NCBI RefSeq assembly: GCF_015712165.1
Contig: NZ_JADPZX010000001.1
Span: forward strand, 3,286,001-3,350,000
DNA from: Streptomyces spinoverrucosus
GTDB lineage: Bacteria; Actinomycetota; Actinomycetes; Streptomycetales; Streptomycetaceae
DNA length: 64,000 bases
Direction of reading: 5' to 3'
The notes beneath the pieces were generated by a model. It made no database searches, was not told where the DNA came from, and saw nothing but the letters and a program-made list of their open reading frames with translations. Shown piece by piece: positions 9,442-16,604 of this stretch; position 1 is the stretch's first letter, and each line of letters starts with the position of its first letter. The translations under genes were made by a program, and so were the position numbers.

Positions 9442-9507
9442 CCCGCCCACACGGCAGTCGGGGGCCCACCCGCGAAACCCCCGAAGCCCCCGGACCCTTC
9501 CGTACCG

Positions 9508-11982
9508 CTACAGCTTCTCCACCGGCGCATACCGCAGCAGCAGCCGCTTCGGCTTCGCGTCCCCGAAGTCGATCGTCGCCTCGGCGTTGGCGCCCGTGCC
9601 CTTCACCCCGACGACGGTGCCGAGCCCGAACTGGTCGTGCGTCACCCGGTCCCCCACCGCCAGCCCGACCACCGGCTGCTCGGCCGTCCGCCGAGTGGCG
9701 AACCCGGACGCTCCCGACGCCGAGGAACGCGAGCGGGACGAGGACAGGGAAGCCGCCACGCCCGAGACCGGGCCCGCGGGGGCCGCGGAGGCGCCCGTCC
9801 GCTTCCAGTCCACGTGCGCCGCGGGGATCTCCTCCAGGAAACGGGACGGCGGATTGTACTGCGGCTGCCCCCAGGCGCTGCGCATCACCGACCGCGTGAG
9901 GTACAGCCGCTCCCGCGCGCGTGTGATGCCGACGTACGCCAGGCGGCGCTCCTCCTCCAGCTCCTTGGTCTGGCCGAGAGCACGCATGTGCGGGAAGACG
10001 CCGTCCTCCATGCCGGTGAGGAAGACGACCGGGAATTCGAGGCCCTTGGCGGTGTGCAGGGTCATCAGCGTGATGACGCCGTCGCCCTCCTCCTCGTCGG
10101 GGATTTGGTCGGAGTCGGCGACCAGCGCGACCTGCTCCAGGAAGTCGGCCAGCGTGCCCGCCTCCCCTTCGCCGCGCTCCTGTTCGAACTCCAGGGCGAC
10201 GGCGGCGAGTTCCTGAAGGTTCTCGATCCGGGTCTCGTCCTGCGGGTCGGTGGAGGCCTGCAACTCGGCCAGGTAGCCGGTGCGTTCGAGCACGGCCTCC
10301 AGGATCGTCGCCGGGCCGGCCCCGGACTCGACGATCGTACGGAGGTCCTCCATCAGCGTGTTGAACCGCTTGACGGCGTTCGTCGACCGCGCGGCCATGC
10401 CGTACGCCTCGTCGACCCGCTTCAGCGCCTGCGGGAAGCTGATCTTCTCGCGCTGGGAGAGCGCGTCGATCATCGCCTCCGCGCGGTCGCCGATGCCCCG
10501 CTTGGGGACATTGAGGATCCGGCGCAGCGGGACCGAGTCCTCCGGGTTGGCCAGCACCCGCAGGTAGGCCAGGACGTCCCGGACCTCCTTGCGCTCGTAG
10601 AAGCGGACGCCGCCGACGACCTTGTAGGGCAGGCCGACCCGGATGAAGATCTCTTCGAAGACGCGGGACTGGGCGTTCGTGCGGTAGAAGACGGCGACGT
10701 CGCCGGCCTTCGCCTCGCCCGCGTCCGTGAGGCGGTCTATCTCGTCGGCGACGAACTGCGCCTCGTCGTGCTCGGTGTCGGCGACATAGCCGGTGATGCG
10801 CGCGCCCGCGCCCGCGTTGGTCCACAGGTTCTTGGGGCGGCGGGACTCGTTGCGCTCGATGACCGCGTTGGCCGCGGTGAGGATCGTCTGGGTGGAGCGG
10901 TAGTTCTGCTCCAGCAGGATCGTCGTCGCGTCCGGGTAGTCCTCCTCGAACTGGAGGATGTTGCGGATGGTCGCGCCGCGGAAGGCGTAGATCGACTGGT
11001 CGGCGTCACCCACCACGCACAGCTCGGCGGGCTTGAGGTCGCCCTCGCTGGGCGGTACATCTTCGTCGTGCTCGCCGGTGCCGACGAGCTCGCGGACGAG
11101 GGCGTACTGGGCGTGGTTGGTGTCCTGGTACTCGTCGACCAGGACGTGCCGGAAGCGGCGGCGGTAGTGCTCGGCGACGTCCGGGAAGGCGCGGAGCAGG
11201 TTGACCGTCGTCATGATCAGGTCGTCGAAGTCGAGGGCGTTCGCCTCGCGCAGGCGTGACTGGTACAGCGCGTATGCCTGGGCGAGGGTCTTCTCGAAGC
11301 CGTCGGCGGCCTGGGTGGCGAAGTCCTCCTCGTCGATCAGCTCGTTCTTGAGGTTGCTGATCTTGGCGCTGAAGGACTTGGGCGGGAAGCGCTTGGGGTC
11401 GAGGTCCAGATCGCGGCAGACCAGGGACATCAGGCGCTTGCTGTCGGCGGCGTCGTAGATCGAGAAGGACGAGGTGAAGCCGAGCTTCTTGGACTCCCGG
11501 CGCAGGATGCGTACGCAGGCGCTGTGGAAGGTCATCACCCACATCGCGTTCGCGCGCGGGCCGACGAGCTGCTCGACGCGCTCCTTCATCTCGCCCGCTG
11601 CCTTGTTGGTGAAGGTGATCGCGAGGATCTGGCCCGGATGCACCCCGCGCTCGGCGAGGAGGTGGGCGATGCGGTGGGTGAGGACGCGCGTCTTGCCGGA
11701 GCCGGCACCGGCCACGATGAGCAGGGGGGAGCCGGAGTGGACGACGGCGGCGCGCTGGTTTTCGTTCAGCCCTTCCAGGAGCGCGGCCGAGTCCATGGCG
11801 GGGCGCGGGGCGCCGTCGCGGTAGTAGGCGTCCCGGTCCGGGGGCACGTCGAACTTCCCGCCGAACAGATCGTCCGGAATCGACTCCGGAGCGTGATCGT
11901 CCTCGGGCGGCGGCGGAGGTTCCTCGTGGGCCCGCGGGGCCTGGAGGTCCGCCAGGAAGCTGTCGTCAAAGAGGCTGCTCAT
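9508..11982 (-). CDS. pcrA: ATP-dependent DNA helicase PcrA/UvrD
   Basis: The protein has 824 residues, full length for an SF1A helicase. The Walker A is AGAGSGKT at 91-98 and motif II is DEYQDTN at 283-289. Motif III (GDADQSIYAFRGA), motif IV (LEQNYRS) and motif VI (VGITRARERLYL) follow. A C-terminal Tudor-like RNA-polymerase-binding module (VGDRVTHDQFGLGTVVGVKG) ends the protein. It acts in nucleotide excision repair and in removing replication-transcription conflicts. ATG at 11982 lies almost at the predicted start of transcription of a PafBC-type damage promoter. Confidence 0.96.
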   Translation of the reverse strand: MSSLFDDSFLADLQAPRAHEEPPPPPEDDHAPESIPDDLFGGKFDVPPDRDAYYRDGAPRPAMDSAALLEGLNENQRAAVVHSGSPLLIVAGAGSGKTRVLTHRIAHLLAERGVHPGQILAITFTNKAAGEMKERVEQLVGPRANAMWVMTFHSACVRILRRESKKLGFTSSFSIYDAADSKRLMSLVCRDLDLDPKRFPPKSFSAKISNLKNELIDEEDFATQAADGFEKTLAQAYALYQSRLREANALDFDDLIMTTVNLLRAFPDVAEHYRRRFRHVLVDEYQDTNHAQYALVRELVGTGEHDEDVPPSEGDLKPAELCVVGDADQSIYAFRGATIRNILQFEEDYPDATTILLEQNYRSTQTILTAANAVIERNESRRPKNLWTNAGAGARITGYVADTEHDEAQFVADEIDRLTDAGEAKAGDVAVFYRTNAQSRVFEEIFIRVGLPYKVVGGVRFYERKEVRDVLAYLRVLANPEDSVPLRRILNVPKRGIGDRAEAMIDALSQREKISFPQALKRVDEAYGMAARSTNAVKRFNTLMEDLRTIVESGAGPATILEAVLERTGYLAELQASTDPQDETRIENLQELAAVALEFEQERGEGEAGTLADFLEQVALVADSDQIPDEEEGDGVITLMTLHTAKGLEFPVVFLTGMEDGVFPHMRALGQTKELEEERRLAYVGITRARERLYLTRSVMRSAWGQPQYNPPSRFLEEIPAAHVDWKRTGASAAPAGPVSGVAASLSSSRSRSSASGASGFATRRTAEQPVVGLAVGDRVTHDQFGLGTVVGVKGTGANAEATIDFGDAKPKRLLLRYAPVEKL

Positions 11983-11991
11983 CGCTCTCCG

Positions 11992-12014
11992 AGTCTAGGG
12001 CGCCCCACTGACAA
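11992..12014 (-). promoter_or_regulatory. PafBC-type DNA-damage promoter of pcrA
   Basis: Read on the minus strand: TTGTCAGTG (12014-12006), eight bases, then TAGACT (11997-11992), an excellent fit to TTGTCRGTG-N8-TANNNT. Transcription would start about 3 bases before the pcrA ATG, giving a near-leaderless mRNA. The same motif lies upstream of the SWIM gene. Confidence 0.75.
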
Positions 12015-12163
12015 CCCGCGGCCACCCCGAGAACATCGCCGCCCGGGAGGCCGACGATCTTGCGGAGAGAGGCGGGAGTCACGTGCGGACAATCTACGGA
12101 ATCCACTGGCCCACTGCCCACATCGCGCCCCCCGGCGGACCACCAGCCCGCCCGAACCGAGAC

Positions 12164-12234
12164 GCCCCCGACCGCCCGGACCGAGAGCCCCCGACCGCCC
12201 GGGCCGAGGCGCCCCCGACCGCGCGGGCCGAGGC
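12164..12234 (+). repeat. Three ~24-bp tandem repeats upstream of pcrA
   Basis: Three near-identical units beginning GCCCCCGACCGCSCGG and ending CCGAG lie in the 650-base intergenic region between pcrA and the NlpC/P60 gene. Apart from these units and the regulatory sites listed separately, 12015-12380 holds nothing recognisable. Confidence 0.6.
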
Positions 12235-12383
12235 AACCCCGCGCGTCCCCGGCCTCGACCGCACGGACCAAGACACCCCGCAGCCGCACCGGTCGGGCGC
12301 TCACCGTCCGAACACGATCTCACGCGTGCCGTAATGGCTGACTAAAGGTCACGAAAATGTATCGGGCATATCACCCACCAACC

Positions 12384-12413
12384 TTCACACGGGCCACACG
12401 AGTTGGCTACCGT
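12384..12413 (+). promoter_or_regulatory. Possible promoter for the riboswitch/NlpC transcript
   Basis: TTCACA at 12384-12389 and TACCGT at 12408-12413 have an 18-base spacer. Transcription would start near 12420, just before the riboswitch. The match is only moderate. Confidence 0.3.
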
Positions 12414-12459
12414 GCCGATCAGGCCGCACGACCCTAACCGGCGAACCTCGCCGGGCCGC

Positions 12460-12626
12460 GCGGCCTCCGCCGAGTCCGGTGCGCCTTGAGGCAGCCGGAG
12501 CCGGGGACCCAACCGAACTTGGGGTGAATCGGTCCAACTCCCTTCCCGGGAGCGGATCGTAGGGCAAACCTTCCGAACCACCCGCCCGAACCCGACAGCT
12601 AACCCGGTAGGCGGCACATGGAAGGA
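12460..12626 (+). promoter_or_regulatory. ydaO-yuaA (c-di-AMP) riboswitch
   Basis: The conserved blocks of the Streptomyces ydaO family occur in order: CCGCCGAGTCCGG, then CTTGAGGCAGCCGGAGC, GGGGACCC, CTTGGGGTGAATCGG, AGGGCAAACCTTCCG, and GACAGCTAACCCGGTAGGCGG. Outer stem P1 pairs 12467-12471 with 12610-12614. Immediately downstream, AAGGAG (12622-12627) can pair with CTCCTT (12632-12637), hiding the ribosome site of the NlpC/P60 gene. In Streptomyces this class senses cyclic di-AMP and lowers expression of cell-wall hydrolases. Confidence 0.85.
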
Positions 12627-12636
12627 GTCGCCTCCT

Positions 12637-13818
12637 TTGGCGTCGCACCGCAAGTCGCGCCCCACGGGCGCGCGGGTAGCAGGCATACGGACCCCCGCCC
12701 TCGCCACCGCTGCCCTGACCTCCGTGGCCCTGCTCTCCCAGACGGCCAACGCCGCCCCCTCGACCGACGACAAGCCCAGTCTCGAAGAGGTCGAGAAGAA
12801 GGTCGACGACCTCTACCGCCAGGCGGAGTCCGCGACCGAGAAGTACAACGCGGCCAAGGAGAAGACCGCGAAGCAGCGCAAGCGCGTCGACACCCTCCTG
12901 GACGACGTCGCCCAGCGCACGCAGAAGCTCAACGAGGCCCGTGAGGAGCTGGGGACCTACGCCGCCGCCCAGTACCGCACGGGCGCGTCCGTCCCCGACA
13001 CCGCCACCTTCCTGCTCGCCGACTCCCCGCAGGACTACTTCGACCAGACCCAGCTGATGGGTCGTCTGACCAACCGTCAGAAGGACGCGGTCGACGAGTA
13101 CTTCACCGAGCAGTCTGCGACGATGCAGAAGCGCCAGGAGGCCACCGAGAGCCTGGCGACGCTCACCGAGTCGCAGAGCGACCTGCAGACGGCCAAGACC
13201 ACCGTCCAGAAGAAGCTCGCCGACGCGCGTGAACTGCTGTCGGAGCTGACCGCCGAGGAGAAGGCCCGCCTCGCGGCGATCGAGAAGAAGAAGCAGGAGG
13301 AGGCCGAGCGCAAGGCCGCCGAGCTCGCCCAGCAGCAGGCGGAGGAGCAGCGACGCCAGGAGGCGGCCCAGCAGGAGCAGGAGTCGGCCGGCGGCGGATC
13401 CTCAGCCGGCGCGGGCAACGAGTCCGGCTCCGACACCTCCGTGTCGGACTCCTCGTACGCCCCGAAGGCCGAGAAGGCGCTCGCCTTCGCCCGCGCGCAG
13501 ATCGGCAAGCCGTACGTCTGGGGCGCCACCGGCCCCGAATCCTACGACTGCTCGGGCCTGACCCAGGCCGCGTGGAAGGCCGCCGGCGTCAGCCTGCCCC
13601 GCACCACCTACGACCAGGTCAACGCCGGCACGACGGTCTCCATCGCCGCCGCCCGGCCGGGCGACCTGATCTTCTTCTACGACGACGTCACCCACGTCGG
13701 CCTCTACATCGGCAACGGCATGATGATCCACGCGCCGAAGCCGGGCACCTACGTCCGCGAGGAGTCGGTCTACTACGACGGCGAGTCCTCCATCCACAGC
13801 GTCGTCCGCCCGGCCTGA
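12637..13818 (+). CDS. NlpC/P60 peptidoglycan endopeptidase (riboswitch-controlled)
   Basis: The protein has 393 residues. A Sec-type signal peptide (basic start, hydrophobic core ending QTANAAPS) is followed by a coiled coil at about 45-255, Glu/Lys/Gln-rich, and a Ser/Gly linker. The NlpC/P60 domain has catalytic Cys305 (YDCSGL), His353 (HVGLY) and His365 (IHAP). It is expected to hydrolyse D-Glu-mDAP bonds of stem peptides outside the cell. The start is TTG at 12637 with GAAGGAG 9 bases upstream, within a hairpin that includes the start codon's first base. It lies directly behind a c-di-AMP riboswitch. It is paralogous to the protein at 14704-15768. Confidence 0.92.
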   Translation: MASHRKSRPTGARVAGIRTPALATAALTSVALLSQTANAAPSTDDKPSLEEVEKKVDDLYRQAESATEKYNAAKEKTAKQRKRVDTLLDDVAQRTQKLNEAREELGTYAAAQYRTGASVPDTATFLLADSPQDYFDQTQLMGRLTNRQKDAVDEYFTEQSATMQKRQEATESLATLTESQSDLQTAKTTVQKKLADARELLSELTAEEKARLAAIEKKKQEEAERKAAELAQQQAEEQRRQEAAQQEQESAGGGSSAGAGNESGSDTSVSDSSYAPKAEKALAFARAQIGKPYVWGATGPESYDCSGLTQAAWKAAGVSLPRTTYDQVNAGTTVSIAAARPGDLIFFYDDVTHVGLYIGNGMMIHAPKPGTYVREESVYYDGESSIHSVVRPA

Positions 13819-13846
13819 CACCCGGCGCCGCGAGGCGACCGATGGG

Positions 13847-13886
13847 CACGCGCGCGTGCGGCTGTTTCGAGCGGCACGCGCGCGTG
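13847..13886. terminator. Bidirectional terminator-like hairpin
   Basis: CACGCGCGCGTGC (13847-13859) and its exact reverse complement (13874-13886) form a 13-bp stem with a 14-base loop. It sits between the end of the plus-strand NlpC/P60 gene and the end of the minus-strand membrane-protein gene. There is no T tract, as is common in Streptomyces. Confidence 0.65.
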
Positions 13887-13896
13887 GGGCGGGACG

Positions 13897-14250
13897 TCAG
13901 GTCCAGAGCACGGCGACGAAGATGTTGGCCGTGGTCAGCAGGCCCACCAGCCCGAACATGCCCTTGTCCACCTTCTCGTCGTCCCGTTTCACATAGACGA
14001 GGCCGAGGATGACGATCAGCAGGGCCAGCTTCACGCCGATCTTGATGTTGTTGACGGGCTGATCGTCGGCCTGGTTCAGGCCGACCAGGATGACGCCGGT
14101 GACCAGCATGGTCAGCGCGCCGTGCAGCATCGCGGGGACGAATCGTGCGGTGCCCTGGCCCATCGCCTTCATCTGGGTGAGGAAACCGCCCAGCAGGGAA
14201 GCGATGCCGATGATGTGCAGGCCGACGAAGAGGTGGATGAGTGCGTCCAT
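13897..14250 (-). CDS. Small integral membrane protein, function unknown
   Basis: The protein has 117 residues and about four hydrophobic segments: LFVGLHIIGIASLLGGFL near the start, then LHGALTMLVTGVILVGL, IGVKLALLIVILGLVYV and a final VGLLTTANIFVAVLW. Charged loops (VKRDDEKVDKG) lie between. No enzyme motif is seen. It has no clear ribosome site, and it converges on the NlpC/P60 gene. Confidence 0.75.
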   Translation of the reverse strand: MDALIHLFVGLHIIGIASLLGGFLTQMKAMGQGTARFVPAMLHGALTMLVTGVILVGLNQADDQPVNNIKIGVKLALLIVILGLVYVKRDDEKVDKGMFGLVGLLTTANIFVAVLWT

Positions 14251-14570
14251 GGGGCCGGAGCCTAATCAGGGGGTTCCGGGCTGCCTGACACCGGGCCTGC
14301 CCCTGAGCGCACGGCGACTGCATATATGCGCCATAGCACCTCTGCCCTCACACCCGCCCCGGAATCGCCGCATCGGTCATCGCACTGCGTGAAGACGACG
14401 GCCCCGAACCGGGATCACGATCACATACGGTCACCCAGCGTTCCCCTGTCGTCACTTCCGCACAAGGCGTCACCACGCCGACACGCCCGGGTTTAGCGTC
14501 CTCCACCAGGTGACCGGCTCCCCACCGCCGCTCCGGCCCGGGGCGGCAGCCGAGCACCACCGCCGAGAAG

Positions 14571-14649
14571 GTCCGGCGGCGCCCCGCATCCCCTGTGCGG
14601 GACGCCGCCGGACGCGTAAGCCGCCCCGGGCGGTCGTACGTCCGCCCGG
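14571..14649 (+). promoter_or_regulatory. Strongly structured 5' leader of the second NlpC/P60 gene
   Basis: Hairpin 1: GTCCGGCGGCG (14571-14581) and CCCGCA (14583-14588) pair with TGCGGG (14596-14601) and CGCCGCCGGAC (14603-14613): 17 pairs, one mismatch, 7-base loop. Hairpin 2: CCGGGCGG (14626-14633) pairs with CCGCCCGG (14642-14649). A -10-like TAGCGT at 14494-14499 would put both inside the transcript. The upstream gene is divergent, so these are not its terminators. The ydaO blocks seen at 12460 are absent. The remainder of 14251-14703 shows nothing else. Confidence 0.45.
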
Positions 14650-14703
14650 TGGCCGTACGGACACGGCGGTCGCCCGAGTCGTACGAAAGGACGTGCAGTC
14701 CAC

Positions 14704-15768
14704 GTGGCAGCGCACCGCAAGCCCCGACAACGCTCGGCCCACGGCACCAAGGCCCGCACGGCGGCGACGATCGCCCTCGCGGGCGCGGCAACCGCCACGG
14801 GCCTCGACGGGACCGGCCACGCCGAGCCTCAGCTGACGCCGGGGCAGGTCAAGGCCAAGGTGGACCAGCTGTACCAGGAGGCGGAGGTCGCCACCGAGAA
14901 GTACAACGGCGCGAAGGAGCAGGCGAGAGCGGCGCAGCAACGGCTGGGCACGCTGCAGGACGAGGCGGCCCGCAAGGAGGACCGGCTCAACTCCGCCCGG
15001 GACGCGCTCGGTTCGTACGCCGCTGCCCAGTACCGGGAGGGCGGCCTCGACCCCGCGCTGCGACTCGCCCTCTCCGACGACCCCGACCAGTACCTCGACG
15101 GCGCCGCGTTCGCCGAACGCGTCGGCGACCGGCAGACGGCCGCTGTCGCACGCGTACGCCGACAGCTGCGGGAGATCGAGCAACTGCGCGGCGCCGCCCG
15201 CGTCGAACTGGCCTCCCTGCAGTCACGACAGGCCGAACTGAACCGGCACAAGAAGACCGTCACCGGCAAGCTGGGCGAGGCGCGGCAGTTGCTGTCCCGG
15301 CTGACGGCCGAGGAGCGGGCGCGGCTCGCCCAGGGCGGCACCGACCGCGCCTCGCGCGCCTCGACGACCGGCCGCGACGCCCTCCAGGCCCCCGGCTCCG
15401 CCACGACGACGGCACCCAACTCCCGTGCCGCGGCGGCCGTCTCGTACGCCTACCAGAAGCTCGGCAGCCCCTACGTCTGGGGCGCCACGGGTCCCAACGC
15501 CTTCGACTGCTCGGGCCTGATCCAGGCCGCGTACCGCTCCGCCGGGGTCTCCCTGCCCCGCACGACCTACGCCCAGATCGACGCCGGCCGCCGCGTCTCA
15601 CGCTCCGAACTGCTCCCCGGGGACCTGGTCTTCTTCTACTCCGGCATCAGCCACGTCGGCCTCTACGTCGGCAACGGCCAGATGATCCACGCCCCCAACC
15701 CCTCGGCTCCGGTCCGCGTGGCCCCGATCGACGAGATGCCGTTCGCGGGGGCTACGCGGGTGGTGTGA
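14704..15768 (+). CDS. NlpC/P60 peptidoglycan endopeptidase
   Basis: The protein has 354 residues: a signal peptide (TAATIALAGAATATG), a coiled coil at ~40-215 and the NlpC/P60 domain. Catalytic Cys269 (FDCSGL), His317 (HVGLY) and His329 (IHAP) are present. It shares layout and much sequence with the protein at 12637-13818 (QVKAKVDQLYQEAEVATEKYN), so this is a locally duplicated pair. GTG at 14704 has GAAAGGA 13 bases upstream, a rather long spacing. Unlike its paralogue it lacks a ydaO riboswitch but has a structured leader. Confidence 0.9.
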   Translation: MAAHRKPRQRSAHGTKARTAATIALAGAATATGLDGTGHAEPQLTPGQVKAKVDQLYQEAEVATEKYNGAKEQARAAQQRLGTLQDEAARKEDRLNSARDALGSYAAAQYREGGLDPALRLALSDDPDQYLDGAAFAERVGDRQTAAVARVRRQLREIEQLRGAARVELASLQSRQAELNRHKKTVTGKLGEARQLLSRLTAEERARLAQGGTDRASRASTTGRDALQAPGSATTTAPNSRAAAAVSYAYQKLGSPYVWGATGPNAFDCSGLIQAAYRSAGVSLPRTTYAQIDAGRRVSRSELLPGDLVFFYSGISHVGLYVGNGQMIHAPNPSAPVRVAPIDEMPFAGATRVV

Positions 15769-15822
15769 GAGTTCATTGAGGTCGGCGCGGGAGCCGCTGC
15801 GTCCGGCTGGCGTCAGGACGTT

Positions 15823-16599
15823 TCAGCGGATCGTTCCGAGCCACAGTCGGCGCCCGAGGTCGTCCAGCTCCTCCTTGCGTTCCTCGCACTCGGGGATGGC
15901 CTGCCGGAGCAAGGCCCAGTAGTCCGCTCCGTGTCCGGAGACCCTGATGTGGGCGAGTTCGTGGGCGATGACGTAGTCGACAAGGTGAGCGGGCAGCTGG
16001 AACAGCGCCCAGTGCAGCGCCATGGTCCCCTGGGCGCCGTCGCCCGGCCGGTAGGTGCCCCACCGGCTGCCAACATCACGTACGGCGATTTCCGGCTCCC
16101 GGACCTCCATGCGAGCGGCCCATGGCTGAAGCCTCCCTTTCGCCCAGAGTTGCCCCCTCGTCCGGTACCAGCTGATAAGCGCACGCCTGGCAGCCGCGGG
16201 CTCCCGCGCGACGCGCTCGGCTATCACCAGCCGCCCGGCAACCAGCCGAACGCCGGGATTCCCGTCGTCCGTAACTCGGAGGCGGTACGCACGCCCGAGG
16301 TAGCTGAACGTCTCACCGTCCCGGAAGGCACGCACGGGGTGGGCGGGCGGGTGCTCGGCCCGCAGGCGCAGTTTGTCAGCCAGCCACGCCTCCCCCTCGC
16401 GCAGAAAGTCCTCCGCTCGTTCTGCATCGCACCCCTGCGGAACCCGCAGGAGAAGAGCACCGTCGCGTTCCACCGTGAGTGCCAGGCGTCGGCGGCGGGC
16501 GCTGACCACCACACGGAACTCCCTGTCCCCCACAATGATCACCTGGCCGTCCTCCAGCACGGTTCGGCACGGGTCTTGCGGCTTGGCGGTCTCTTGCAC
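15823..16599 (-). CDS. YgjP-like (DUF45/M48-clan) metallopeptidase
   Basis: The protein has 258 residues. The zinc site HELAHIRVSGHGADYW near residue 220 (HExxH plus a downstream His) and GSRWGTY are hallmarks of the YgjP/DUF45 group. GTG at 16599 lies 5 bases after the hsdR stop, so the two are probably co-transcribed and coupled. In many bacteria this peptidase family accompanies type I restriction genes; its job there is unproven, perhaps turnover of the HsdR subunit. No signal peptide, so it is cytoplasmic. Confidence 0.85.
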   Translation of the reverse strand: MQETAKPQDPCRTVLEDGQVIIVGDREFRVVVSARRRRLALTVERDGALLLRVPQGCDAERAEDFLREGEAWLADKLRLRAEHPPAHPVRAFRDGETFSYLGRAYRLRVTDDGNPGVRLVAGRLVIAERVAREPAAARRALISWYRTRGQLWAKGRLQPWAARMEVREPEIAVRDVGSRWGTYRPGDGAQGTMALHWALFQLPAHLVDYVIAHELAHIRVSGHGADYWALLRQAIPECEERKEELDDLGRRLWLGTIR

Positions 16600-16604
16600 G
16601 CCGC

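Noticed and set aside
14400..14703. A second ydaO riboswitch before the second NlpC/P60 gene
   Set aside because: The conserved blocks found at 12460-12626 are absent here; only unrelated hairpins are seen.
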